A DNA stretch of 64,000 nucleotides from Hyphomicrobiales bacterium (GTDB lineage Bacteria; Pseudomonadota; Alphaproteobacteria; Rhizobiales; Beijerinckiaceae), in NCBI GenBank assembly GCA_019237205.1, contig JAFAHO010000164.1, forward strand, positions 1 through 64,000, written 5' to 3'. Each line of letters opens with the position of its first letter. Position 1 is the first letter of the stretch. The notes beneath the pieces were generated by a model. The model did not search any database. It was not told the DNA's origin and was given only the letters and a program-made list of their open reading frames with translations. This document shows positions 45,306-55,451 of this stretch, piece after piece. The position numbers and the translations under genes are program-made.

Positions 45306-47899
45306 TGGGATCCGCCGTCAGCTCTTCCCTTGAGCCCCATCCGCGCCCTGCGCGACGGCGGGCGATCATGCCCTTGGTCCTGGCGGCGCTTGCGCTGTTG
45401 TCGTGCCTCGCATCGCTTGGTCGAGTCGCGCCGGCGAGGGCGCAGCAATCCTCGCAGGGCGAGAGGTCTCAGGCCGCCAAATCGCCCGACAAGCTGGTTA
45501 TCGATGCCGACCAGCTCATTTACGACAAGGACAAGAATACCGTCTCGGCTGTTGGCTCGGTCCAGCTCTTCTATCAGGGCCGCATCCTCCAAGCCGATCG
45601 CGTCGTCTACAACCGGGCGACGAAGCGGGTCTACGCCGAAGGCCATGCGAAAATGACGGACGAGCATGGCGACGTCGTCTATGGCAGCCGGTTCGAGCTC
45701 AGCGACAATTTTCGCGAGGGCTTCATCGACAGCGTCCAGGTCCTCACCTCCGACAAGACCCGGTTCACCTCGCCCCGGGTCGAGCGGTCCAATGGCGATG
45801 TGACCGTCTTGCAAAAGGGCGCATACACCGCCTGCGAGCCGTGCAAGGATCATCCCGATTGGCCGCCGTTCTGGCAGGTCCGTGCGGCGCGCATCATCGA
45901 GAACCAGGAGACGCACACGGTCTATTACGAGGACGCGCAGATGCTCGTCTGGGGCGTCCCGGTCTTCTACATGCCCTATTTCTCATCGCCCGACTCGACG
46001 GTCAACAAGCAGACTGGCGTTCTGGCTCCACAATTCATCTCCGGCTCGAACCTCGGCTACGGCATCAGCATCCCCTACTTCATCAACCTCGCGCCCAGTT
46101 ATGATTTGACCCTTATCCCGTCCTACCTTTCGAAGCAGGGATTGCTGGGCGAAGTCGACTGGCGACAGCGCCTCACGAACGGGGTCTACAGCATCAAGAT
46201 GATCGGGATCGACGAGCAGCAGCCCAGCCTGTTCCCGTCTTATCCTTATGGCGCCGGCGACCAGCGCCTGCGCGGTTCGATCGAGACCAAAGGCAACTTC
46301 TTTCTCAATCAGTACTGGCAACTCGGTTGGAACGCCACCTGGCTCTCCGACAAGTTCTTCGCCAATGACTACAAGCTTCAGGGCATCGACTTCAGCAATT
46401 ACTATTTCCAGGATGTCGTCTCATCGGTCTACCTGCGCGGCCAGGCCGATCATAGCTTCTTCGACCTCAGCGCCTACCATTTCGAGGGCACCTCGGCGAA
46501 TGACCAGAACCGCACGCTGCCGATCGCTGCGCCGGTCCTCGACTACAATCGCGTCTTCGACGTTCCGGCCGACCGCACCGACGGGATCGGCGGGCAGGCG
46601 ACGATCGACTTCAATGTCGCAAACATCAACCGCACCAACGCGGCCTTCCAGTCGACCGGTCTCCAGACCTTCGACAACGCCTACCACCTCTACAACGTGT
46701 GCGAGACCGCGGTCGGCGAAAAATACGTCAACACTTACTATCCCGGCGCCTGCATACTGCGCGGCATCGCCGGCGACTATACGCGCGCGTCCGGGCAGCT
46801 GTCGTGGCAACGCAGCTACATCGATCCGATCGGCGAGGTCTGGAAGCCGTTCGCCTTCGGCCGTCTCGACGGCGAAGCAACTGAGCTCAACGACACGGGA
46901 TCGATCACCTATGCGAGTGCGATCGGAACGAGCACTGTCGCCAACTCGAGCCAGGCCGCCTTCTTTTCAAGCTCGAACCAGGGGGCCTTCGCGCGCGGCA
47001 TGGCGGGCGTCGGGCTCGAATACCAGTTTCCTTTTACCTCCTCGTCGTCGTGGGGCACGCAGACAGTCACCCCGATCGGGCAGCTCATCGCTCGGCCGAG
47101 CGAGGTCATTCCGAGCATCCAGCCGAATGAAGACGCCCAGAGCCTCGTTTTCGACGAGACGAACCTGTTCGCGTGGAACAAGTTCTCCGGGTATGACCGG
47201 ATCGAGGGGGGAACGCGGCTAAATTACGGGATCCAGTACACGGCGAATTTCGCTAACGGCGGGCACGCCAACGCCGTCGCCGGACAGTCGATCCAGGTCG
47301 CCGGACAAAACTCCTACACTCTCTATGACGTCGCCGACGTCGGTCAGGATTCGGGCCTCAACAAGACGTTCTCCAACTACGTCGCCGGCGAGACGCTTCA
47401 GCCGACCTCGGCGCCGATCTGGTTGATCAGCAAGCAGCAGTTCGACAGTTCGACGTTCCAGCTCGATCGCTTCGACGCCATCGGCAAAGCGTCGATCGCC
47501 GGCGTGACCGCGAGCGTCGACTACGCGCTCTACGCTGCGCAACCGGCGCTCGGCTTGGAATATCCGCGCGAAGGCTTGACGGGCAATGCGTCGTACAAAT
47601 TCCTCGATCGCTGGTCGGTCGACGGATCGCTGGTCCTCGACATGTCGCGGCACTATTACGACACCGCCGGGCAGGAGACTTCGATTTTCTACCCGGTCGG
47701 CTATTCGTTCGGGGTGGGTTACAAGGACGCATGCACCACCCTCACGGTTCGCTATTCCTCCAGCCTCAGCGCTCCGGCGGCGTACCCAGCATATCCGGGC
47801 GGACCGGTGGCTTACAATCCTGCCACCCGCAATCAGACGTTGATGTTCGAGCTGGTCCTGCGCACGCTGGGCGACGTCAGGGGGAACGTCGGCCTTTGA
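45305..47899 (+). CDS. lptD: LPS assembly protein LptD
   Basis: DKLVIDADQLIYDKDKNTVSAVGSVQLFYQGRILQADRVVYNRATKRVYAEGHAKMTDEHGDVVYG; long beta-barrel C-terminus. Confidence 0.93.
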   Translation: MGSAVSSSLEPHPRPARRRAIMPLVLAALALLSCLASLGRVAPARAQQSSQGERSQAAKSPDKLVIDADQLIYDKDKNTVSAVGSVQLFYQGRILQADRVVYNRATKRVYAEGHAKMTDEHGDVVYGSRFELSDNFREGFIDSVQVLTSDKTRFTSPRVERSNGDVTVLQKGAYTACEPCKDHPDWPPFWQVRAARIIENQETHTVYYEDAQMLVWGVPVFYMPYFSSPDSTVNKQTGVLAPQFISGSNLGYGISIPYFINLAPSYDLTLIPSYLSKQGLLGEVDWRQRLTNGVYSIKMIGIDEQQPSLFPSYPYGAGDQRLRGSIETKGNFFLNQYWQLGWNATWLSDKFFANDYKLQGIDFSNYYFQDVVSSVYLRGQADHSFFDLSAYHFEGTSANDQNRTLPIAAPVLDYNRVFDVPADRTDGIGGQATIDFNVANINRTNAAFQSTGLQTFDNAYHLYNVCETAVGEKYVNTYYPGACILRGIAGDYTRASGQLSWQRSYIDPIGEVWKPFAFGRLDGEATELNDTGSITYASAIGTSTVANSSQAAFFSSSNQGAFARGMAGVGLEYQFPFTSSSSWGTQTVTPIGQLIARPSEVIPSIQPNEDAQSLVFDETNLFAWNKFSGYDRIEGGTRLNYGIQYTANFANGGHANAVAGQSIQVAGQNSYTLYDVADVGQDSGLNKTFSNYVAGETLQPTSAPIWLISKQQFDSSTFQLDRFDAIGKASIAGVTASVDYALYAAQPALGLEYPREGLTGNASYKFLDRWSVDGSLVLDMSRHYYDTAGQETSIFYPVGYSFGVGYKDACTTLTVRYSSSLSAPAAYPAYPGGPVAYNPATRNQTLMFELVLRTLGDVRGNVGL

Positions 47900-47929
47900 T
47901 GGCCTGAGCGTTTCTGAAAGCGCGGTCTC

Positions 47930-48928
47930 ATGCTCCACGACAAGCCGCCCCTGGCGATGACAATGGGCGACCCGGCCGGAATCGGACCCGAGCTCTCGCT
48001 CCTGGCCTGGCGCGAACGCCGGCGCGGCGACGCGCCCTTCTTTCTCCTCGCGGCGCCGGCGCATCTTGCCGCCATCGCCCGGCGAACGGGCATCGACGCG
48101 CCCATCATCGAGACCGAGCCCAGCCAGACCGCCGGCGCGATCGAGCGGGGCCTTCCGGTCGTGCCGCTCGAGAACCCGGTCGAAGCGGAGCCCGGCCGTC
48201 CCGACGCCTGCAACGGTGAGGCGATCATCGAATCGATCGCCCGCGCGGTCTCAGCGGCGCGCTCGGGCGAAGCGCGCGCGGTTGTCACCAACCCGATCGC
48301 CAAGGCGGTGCTGTATGCGGCCGGCTTCCGCTTCCCCGGACATACGGAATACCTGGGGGACCTGGCGAAGGCTTGGGAGGAGCCCGCCTTCCCGGTCATG
48401 ATGATCTGGTCAGAGGCGCTCGCCGTCGTGCCGGTCACGATCCATATCCCGCTCTCCGAGGCGCCGAAGGCGCTGAGCGTCGACCTCATCGTCAAAACGG
48501 CGCGGATGGTCGATCGCGATCTGCGCGCCCGCTTCGGCCTCGCCCAGCCGCGCCTCGCCCTCGCCGGCCTCAACCCGCACGCCGGCGAAGGCGGCGCGAT
48601 GGGGCGTGAGGAGATCACGATCATCGCCCCGGCGATCGAACAACTGCGCGCCGAAGGCGTCGACGCCGTCGGCCCGCTGCCGGCGGACACGATGTTCCAT
48701 GCGAAGGCGCGGGCGCGTTACGACGTCGCGCTGACGATGTATCACGATCAGGGGCTGATCCCCGTCAAGACGCTCGCCTTCGACGACGGGGTGAACGTCA
48801 CCCTCGGCCTCCCCTTCGTCCGCACCTCGCCCGATCACGGCACCGCCTTCGATATCGCCGGCAAAGGCGTCGCGAATCCCGCCAGCCTGATCGCTGCGCT
48901 GAAGCTTGCCGACCGCCTCACGCGATGA
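47930..48928 (+). CDS. pdxA: 4-hydroxythreonine-4-phosphate dehydrogenase
   Basis: [89 protein letters not shown]. Confidence 0.95.
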   Translation: MLHDKPPLAMTMGDPAGIGPELSLLAWRERRRGDAPFFLLAAPAHLAAIARRTGIDAPIIETEPSQTAGAIERGLPVVPLENPVEAEPGRPDACNGEAIIESIARAVSAARSGEARAVVTNPIAKAVLYAAGFRFPGHTEYLGDLAKAWEEPAFPVMMIWSEALAVVPVTIHIPLSEAPKALSVDLIVKTARMVDRDLRARFGLAQPRLALAGLNPHAGEGGAMGREEITIIAPAIEQLRAEGVDAVGPLPADTMFHAKARARYDVALTMYHDQGLIPVKTLAFDDGVNVTLGLPFVRTSPDHGTAFDIAGKGVANPASLIAALKLADRLTR

Positions 48929-49803
48929 CGCTCTCCGCCGACGGGCTGCCGCCGCTGCGCGAGGTCGTCGCGCGCCACGGCCTCGGCCCGCGCAAGGCGC
49001 TCGGCCAGAATTTCCTTTTCGATCTCAACCTGACGGGCAAGATCGCTCGCGCTGCGGGCCCGCTCGAAGGCGTCGCCGTCGTCGAGGTCGGACCCGGCCC
49101 CGGCGGCCTCACGCGCGCGCTGCTGGCGGACGGCGCGCAAAAGGTGATCGCGATCGAGCGCGACGAGCGCGCCCTTCCCGCGCTCACCGAGATCGGCGCG
49201 CATTGGCCGGGCCGGCTCGAAGTCATCGCCGCGGACGCGCTTGCCGTGAGGCCCAAAACGCTGATCGAGAAGGCCGAGGGCGCACGGCTCAGGATCTGCG
49301 CCAACCTGCCCTATAACATCGCGACCCTGCTCCTGACCGGCTGGCTCGAGACCGAGCCCTGGCCGCCGTTCTTCGACCGCCTCGTCCTCATGTTCCAGCG
49401 CGAGGTCGCGCTCCGGATCGTCGCGACGCCGGACGAGCGCGCCGACTACGGCCGGCTCGGCGTGCTCGCGGGATGGCGCACGCAGGCGCAGATCCTGTTC
49501 GACGTCCCGCCCGCCGCCTTCACTCCCCCGCCGAAGGTCACCTCGAGCGTGGTCGAACTGATCCCGCGCCCGGCGCCCGACCCCTGCGACGCCGGGGTGC
49601 TCTCTGCTCTGACCCAGGCGGCCTTCGGCCAGCGGCGCAAGATGCTGCGCCAGTCGCTCAAAGGCTTCGCCGCCTCCCGCGGCCATGACCTCATTGAGCT
49701 GCTCGCCGAGGCCCGGCTCGAGCCGACCATGCGGGCGGAGGAGGTTCCGGTCGCCGGCTTCGCCGCCCTCGCCCGGGCCGTCGCGCGCGGCCGACCCGGC
49801 TGA
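48925..49803 (+). CDS. rsmA: 16S rRNA (adenine(1518)-N6/adenine(1519)-N6)-dimethyltransferase
   Basis: [52 protein letters not shown]. Confidence 0.95.
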   Translation: MTLSADGLPPLREVVARHGLGPRKALGQNFLFDLNLTGKIARAAGPLEGVAVVEVGPGPGGLTRALLADGAQKVIAIERDERALPALTEIGAHWPGRLEVIAADALAVRPKTLIEKAEGARLRICANLPYNIATLLLTGWLETEPWPPFFDRLVLMFQREVALRIVATPDERADYGRLGVLAGWRTQAQILFDVPPAAFTPPPKVTSSVVELIPRPAPDPCDAGVLSALTQAAFGQRRKMLRQSLKGFAASRGHDLIELLAEARLEPTMRAEEVPVAGFAALARAVARGRPG

Positions 49804-50062
49804 CCGGGAAAGCGGCGAGCAGTTCTCATCGCGGTTTCCTGGGATTCCAAAAGTGTACGACGCCATTTCCATTCCACTTGCGAGATCGAGGTCGAGCCGC
49901 CGGGCTGGGAATTTGTAAAAGACGTCGGTCGTTATGAAACCCGATTCGGCGAGGCGGGTCCCGCGTCGTCTTGCTTCATGCTAAGCTTCGGGCGGCGGCT
50001 TCTTGTCGCGGCGGCAACCGCCACCCGCGCCCGCTGATGGCTTTCCGGACCGGTCTTTAGAA

Positions 50063-50734
50063 ATGGGTCAGGTGTTCGAAAACACGCCGCTGGCGAGACG
50101 CCAATGGACCGGCCTCGACGACGAGCACCTGGCCAGCATCGGGTTCGTCAACTTCGCCTGGAATGCGCTCGAACGTAAATTCGCGTCCCTGGTCTGGGTC
50201 ACGGCTGGGTGGACGCAGGACGTCGGCGAACTGGTGATCGCCGGGATGGGCAACGTGTCGCTGGTCACGCTCTTCGTCAATCTTCTGAAGCAGGACCTCA
50301 AGGCGAGAGACGACCGCCGCATCTGGGATCAGGGCGCACAGACGGGTGTGCTTTTCGACGCTATTCGCGACGCCCGCAATGACCTGATCCACAGTTTTTT
50401 CCTTGCCGATCCGACCAGCGGGATTGAAGGATATTTCAAACCCTCGGCAAGGAAGAGCACGACCGGACAGGCTGAACTGAGGACAGTCGCCATGGCGCAA
50501 GGCGACATTGACGATATGTGCTTCGCCATCTCGGATTGTTTCGAGTCGATCGACGATCTGATTTTGAAATTCTGGTTCCGGCGCCGTTTTCTCGAGGCGC
50601 CGGAGCACGCCTACGACCAAGCGGTCCATGGCTGGCAGGACCCGCCCTTCGATGTTGCGCGGCTGCAACTCTATCCGGCAAAACGGTCGGAAGGCCTGAG
50701 TCCGCGGCACGGTCATCATCACCCGCGGGAATAG
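50063..50734 (+). CDS. Hypothetical protein
   Basis: ORF MGQVFENTPLARRQWTGLDDEHLASIGFVNFAWNALERKFASLVWVTAGW...; ATG at 50063; no recognised domain. Confidence 0.55.
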   Translation: MGQVFENTPLARRQWTGLDDEHLASIGFVNFAWNALERKFASLVWVTAGWTQDVGELVIAGMGNVSLVTLFVNLLKQDLKARDDRRIWDQGAQTGVLFDAIRDARNDLIHSFFLADPTSGIEGYFKPSARKSTTGQAELRTVAMAQGDIDDMCFAISDCFESIDDLILKFWFRRRFLEAPEHAYDQAVHGWQDPPFDVARLQLYPAKRSEGLSPRHGHHHPRE

Positions 50735-50882
50735 TCCCTTTGACCACGTCCGATCGCGGCAGTGGTGGGAGTTTGCGATTGAGAGGATTTCGATCCTTCG
50801 CGACGCCTGCGCCCGTTCGCCGCGTGGGAACGACGCCGAGACGCAGGCCAGAACGGTGGTGATGGACGAGCGAAACCCTGGT

Positions 50883-52037
50883 CTAAATTCTTCGGCGAAA
50901 AATGACCTGCGCGTTCGACCGTTGGACAGCTTTCCCTTTCTGGAGCCACTTTTGCCCCAAGAGTTTTGTAACGGGCATCTCGAGTTTTATGTGGAGATAG
51001 ATTGCCATGGCGACCGCCACGACGACGGCAAATAGGAAGGCGGTATTATCGTTGAAATATGGTTTCACATGTTGAGTTGAGATTAGTTTCATAAGCAGTG
51101 ATTCCAGAGGATCGTGGATCAGATACAGCATGTATGAGCTGGCGCCAAATAGCACTAAGTGTCGACTAATTTTCAAGCCCAACGAAAGCTCCAGGCAGAC
51201 GGATCCCAATATAATGAAAGCGAACGACGCCGTATAAAGGCCCGACAGGACAATTTCCTCCGACACGGTCTGCCTGCCGGCAAAATTGTCGTTCGCCAGC
51301 CACTCAAACCCCATGACGCCAAGCACTCCCAAACAACCGATCAGCAAGGCGACCGCACCTGCGTTTATGGACAGCCGAAGGTTATTTGTCACAAGCCAGG
51401 CACAAAATACCCCGACGCCGAAGCCGATATTGTGAATGTCCAGAAAATACACAAAGATCCCGCTAAGATGCCAGTTCCAGATGAAAAAGAGAAGATTCGC
51501 TATCAGTACTGACACTTGCCAAAAAGCAAAAGCTGCAATTCCTAATTTCGGAGTGAGAATAATCGCACTGAATATTGCGTAGAATAAGACCTCTCTCTTT
51601 AGAGTCCATGCAGGCTCCAAAATGAGCTGTCCATCCCTTGGTATCAGAAGATAATCGCAAAAAATACCATAAGCGTCAAGTTCCTTTTTTGACCCCCAAG
51701 TGGGAAATAGCGCAAATGAAAGACAGCTTAAGCTAATAACAATCCAATACATCGGCACAATTCTAATAAACCTTTTAATATAAAAATTCGACAATCTGCC
51801 AACATTTCCAATGTCGCTGCGATGAACATAGTAAATGATAAAACCGCTCAGCACAAAGAAATATTCGACCCCCGCGTGGCCACCTTCGAACAGCGTTCCC
51901 CAGGACGGAGGAGACCCAAGATACTCCGTCGTATAAAACTCATAATGGTACAAGACAACGAGTAAGGCGGCTATTCCGCGACCGAACTCAAGAGTTATCA
52001 GACGACTACCTGCGCCTGCACTGGGCTGAACCGCCAT
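50883..52037 (-). CDS. Acyltransferase 3 family membrane protein
   Basis: LITLEFGRGIAALLVVLYHYEFYTTEYL...GHAGVEYFFVLSGFIIYYVHRSDIG...; multiple TM helices; AT-richer than surroundings. Confidence 0.9.
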   Translation of the reverse strand: MAVQPSAGAGSRLITLEFGRGIAALLVVLYHYEFYTTEYLGSPPSWGTLFEGGHAGVEYFFVLSGFIIYYVHRSDIGNVGRLSNFYIKRFIRIVPMYWIVISLSCLSFALFPTWGSKKELDAYGIFCDYLLIPRDGQLILEPAWTLKREVLFYAIFSAIILTPKLGIAAFAFWQVSVLIANLLFFIWNWHLSGIFVYFLDIHNIGFGVGVFCAWLVTNNLRLSINAGAVALLIGCLGVLGVMGFEWLANDNFAGRQTVSEEIVLSGLYTASFAFIILGSVCLELSLGLKISRHLVLFGASSYMLYLIHDPLESLLMKLISTQHVKPYFNDNTAFLFAVVVAVAMAIYLHIKLEMPVTKLLGQKWLQKGKAVQRSNAQVIFRRRI

Positions 52038-52249
52038 TGGACGAAATGGTCCTTCAATTCCGGCTTAGAGAGGTGGCGCATCCAAGGCTAGCGAAACCAG
52101 ACAGGTCCAGTCAACGATCCATTCGGCCATCTGCAACCGACGAGTGGTGCTTGACAATGGTCCGAGCGCATTGGTACATGTAACGATGTTAACGTCGTCC
52201 TCTGCGTGGAGGGGGACCGAGAGGTTGTGACGGTGGGAGCGACTGAAAC

Positions 52250-53011
52250 ATGAGAACGCGGCTTTCAGGCGCAGCCTTCGTGTTGGCCGCTTTGGGGTTT
52301 TTATCGCCGGCCTCGGCGATGGTTGTCGAAGTCACCGACTGGGGAACGGTCGCCTTCGGTTATGACCAGACGGGGATATTTGGGGTCGGCGGCGGCGATC
52401 TAGCCGGCGACGCCTACGTGGCGCATTACACGTTCGACACCTCGCGGGGCTGGGCCTACAGCGGCCCCGCGCCAGTCAACTTCGCTTACGGCGGAAAGTG
52501 TTGCGGGGATGCGTCTCCGGCCATCAGCGCGAGCGTCACGATTAATGGTTACACGGTTAACTTCCTCGGCGACTATTTAGGCGAGATTTACGGTTTGAAC
52601 GTGGGTAACTTAAGCGAACAGTATCATTTCGTGCAAAGTTATGTAGATAACAGAGGGGTCTATATCAACAATTACCTCCAGAACTGGGTATCCAATTCTA
52701 ATGGCAGCATACCATCTTCGATAACCGGGCCATTCATTTACAACACGATGGTCGGGGATAGCGCGACTGGCGCACTGCTTATCTCTACTTACGATGGCAA
52801 TTCCAACGATTGGCAAGTTGACACTTACGCCGGTCTTGTGCCGACCACCCTGGAAGTCAGTCCCTACGCCGATCTTACCAGGGCCTCCCCAACGGTCTCC
52901 GGTGTCCCCGAACCCTCGATCTGGGCCATGATGGTGATCGGCTTTGCAGCCATCGGCTCCGCGGCTTTCCGAAGGGGTAGGAAGGACCGTCTCGCGCCGA
53001 CGTTCGTCTAA
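52250..53011 (+). CDS. PEP-CTERM sorting domain-containing secreted protein
   Basis: Signal peptide; C-terminal VPEPSIWAMMVIGFAAIGSAAFRRGRKD (PEPxxWAMM type). Confidence 0.9.
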   Translation: MRTRLSGAAFVLAALGFLSPASAMVVEVTDWGTVAFGYDQTGIFGVGGGDLAGDAYVAHYTFDTSRGWAYSGPAPVNFAYGGKCCGDASPAISASVTINGYTVNFLGDYLGEIYGLNVGNLSEQYHFVQSYVDNRGVYINNYLQNWVSNSNGSIPSSITGPFIYNTMVGDSATGALLISTYDGNSNDWQVDTYAGLVPTTLEVSPYADLTRASPTVSGVPEPSIWAMMVIGFAAIGSAAFRRGRKDRLAPTFV

Positions 53012-53124
53012 GCTCCACATCGCTGATCCCTAGAAAGCCTAAGCTCGGAAGGCCGCGCTTGGGCGCTGTCATGCCATCTGGCGCGCCGTCCAGACATGAC
53101 CGCTCTTTGCGCATTGCCGTCATC

Positions 53125-53523
53125 CTAGAGCGTCATCTGGGTCTGCGATGTCAGCGCGATCAGCTTTCCCTCCTCGGTCTCGACCCGTGTCTGCCATACT
53201 TGTGTCCGGCGGCCGCGATGGACGAGCGCGCAGCGGCCGATCAGGGTCGTGCCGGCCGGCGCGCCGGCGATGAAGTTGGTCTTGCTCTCGAGCGTCGTCG
53301 TCCCCTTGGCGTCGGCGGGCAGATTGACGAAGGCCGCGGCGCCGCCGAGGGTGTCGGCGAAGCTCATGATCGCCCCGCCATGGGCGAATTGGCTGAGCGT
53401 GCAAAGATCCGGCCGCACCGCCATCCGCGCTTCGACCGCATCGGGCGCGGCGCTCACGAACTCGATCCCCAAGAGCGCCGCGAACGGCAGCGGGTTAGCC
53501 TTAATGCGCTCGAGCAGCGACAT
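53125..53523 (-). CDS. PaaI-like hotdog-fold thioesterase
   Basis: MSLLERIKANPLPFAALLGIEFVSAAPDAVEARMAVRPDLCTLSQFAHGGAIMSFADTLGGAAAF. Confidence 0.85.
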   Translation of the reverse strand: MSLLERIKANPLPFAALLGIEFVSAAPDAVEARMAVRPDLCTLSQFAHGGAIMSFADTLGGAAAFVNLPADAKGTTTLESKTNFIAGAPAGTTLIGRCALVHRGRRTQVWQTRVETEEGKLIALTSQTQMTL

Positions 53524-53898
53524 GAGCCTCACTTCCAACGGTCAAACCGACGCGCAATGTTCAACAGGTCCCGCTGACTCCGTTGCATGCCGCGGGATTA
53601 CGAATTGAGGTGACACGACCGCCTTACCTTTTGGACGGGCGACGTCATGGTAGCACATGACCCGCATCGCGGGCATCGAGCCCGATAGACACTCAACTCT
53701 ACGCGGGCTGGCTCGCGGAAATCATGCCGCCGCTTCGGCGTCGCCGGCTGGGCCCGTTGCCTGATGCAATGGTGGCGGAGCTCTGGGGGGCCCGATATTC
53801 CAGACTTCAAGCGCCCTAGATTTGACAAACACATGACGTAAGAATTACTTATACTAGCTGGGTTATGTTCGCGATCGGTCCCGGGAGGAGGACTCCCC

Positions 53899-54756
53899 AT
53901 GCTGATGAACCGTTGGGTTTGGCTGGTCCTTGCCGCAGTGATCCTTGCGGCGATCGGATTGTTCGTCTGGCCGACCGCGTATCGGACAACCGAAGCTCCG
54001 CCTGCGGCGCAGGCGCCCGCTGCCGCGCCGCCCGTTCAGCCCGCCAAGGAGGCCGCCGGCGGGGGGGCAAGCGAACAGAAATCCGCACCCGGGCCTGCTC
54101 CCGCGGCGGCCGTTCAAACCGCTCAAAAGGAGCCCGCGCCTGCTCAGCAGCCTGCCGCCGCCCCGGCCGCTCAGATGGCGGAAAAGGAGACCGCTCCCGC
54201 GCCTGCACAGCAGCCTTCCGCCGCCCCGGCCGCTCGGATGGCGGAAAAGGAAAGGATCCCCGCTCCCGCCTCGTCGCCGGCCGCGCCCGCCGCTCTGGCG
54301 GGCGAAAAGGCGTCGGCTGCCACGGACAAGGACGCCGATCCGCACGCCAACGACAAGGCAGGCGGCGAGTTAGCGGCCCTCCACGGGTTCGTCCCCAAGG
54401 ACCTCGTTGCGGCGCTGAACGACTCGGTAATCAATTTTCCCTCCGACAGCGCCGAGGTGCCGGCCTCGGTGACCGGTTTACTGCAAAAGGGCGCCGAAGA
54501 TCTCAAGCAACTTCCCAAAGGTCACGAGGTAGAGATCGCCGGCTATACCGACAACACCGGCGACCAGGCGCGCAACGTCGCGCTCTCGCTAAAACGCGCC
54601 GAGGCGGTTCGGCAGATGTTGATCAAATTCGGTGCTGATCCGAACAAACTGATCGCCAAGGGTTACGGCAGCGCCGATCCTGTCGCCAGCAACGACACGC
54701 CGGAGGGCCGGCAACGCAATCGGCGCATCGAGTACCGTATCGTCAAGACGCCCTGA
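53899..54756 (+). CDS. OmpA family protein with Ala/Pro/Lys/Glu-rich linker
   Basis: C-terminal GHEVEIAGYTDNTGDQARNVALSLKRAEAVRQMLIKFGADPNKLIAKGYGSADPVASNDTPEGRQRNRRIEYRIV; N-terminal TM anchor. Confidence 0.92.
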   Translation: MLMNRWVWLVLAAVILAAIGLFVWPTAYRTTEAPPAAQAPAAAPPVQPAKEAAGGGASEQKSAPGPAPAAAVQTAQKEPAPAQQPAAAPAAQMAEKETAPAPAQQPSAAPAARMAEKERIPAPASSPAAPAALAGEKASAATDKDADPHANDKAGGELAALHGFVPKDLVAALNDSVINFPSDSAEVPASVTGLLQKGAEDLKQLPKGHEVEIAGYTDNTGDQARNVALSLKRAEAVRQMLIKFGADPNKLIAKGYGSADPVASNDTPEGRQRNRRIEYRIVKTP

Positions 54757-55021
54757 GGGACGCCCTCGCGTCTCCGCAAAGGGGTGCAGTCCGGGCGACC
54801 GTAACCGCGAAACTCCAATTGTTCATGTCAGCCGACGCGGCTACGGTGTGGGTCGAGGGCTGTCCGGCCGCGCGGCGGACCGTCGCGATCGACGACCGGC
54901 GGCGCTATCGACCGCTTTGCCGGCGACCTCAGCCAAACCGCGGGGACGCTCGCGCGACGGCGCCCATGCGCAGCTCTGGCACGCCGGTAGAGACAGCGTC
55001 ACGATGCTAGCCGCGTATGGC

Positions 55022-55408
55022 TTAAGCGCCGCCGCAACTGTGTTCAGAGTCCGGAACGGTCCACGATTCAAGCGTGCGCAAGTTTGTCGTCGTGTAGATC
55101 TTTCCACGCTCATCCCCCGCCGGGCACTTCTCGGGTATAAAGACAAGGCAAATGAGGACATGGTCGCCCCGCTTTGAATTGATGATGGCCGGAAGCTTAT
55201 CGTAACTCACTTGGGCGCCGCCGTTCTTGTAGAAAACGGACGTGCCGGAGCTAAAATTGGCGTCGCCCTCGAGACGGGGGCCAATGTCTGTGATCACGCT
55301 TCCGCCACAGGTTAGAATAATGGTTGGAAGCGGATCATTGGCGGTTATCTCGGCCTGGGCCGTTGCCGCGCCAAGCGAAAGAACCGCCGCGCCCAAGACT
55401 TTCTTCAC
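55022..55408 (-). CDS. Small secreted hypothetical protein
   Basis: MKKVLGAAVLSLGAATAQAEITANDPLPTIILTCGGSVITDIG; signal peptide, no recognised domain. Confidence 0.55.
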   Translation of the reverse strand: MKKVLGAAVLSLGAATAQAEITANDPLPTIILTCGGSVITDIGPRLEGDANFSSGTSVFYKNGGAQVSYDKLPAIINSKRGDHVLICLVFIPEKCPAGDERGKIYTTTNLRTLESWTVPDSEHSCGGA

Positions 55409-55451
55409 GGCGCCTCTCCTTCATTTTTGGGGCGGTTTCGGTCTGCCTGGC

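Noticed and set aside
53590-53890. Possible insertion-sequence remnant
   Set aside because: Short ORFs only, no transposase motif or terminal inverted repeats recognised by eye
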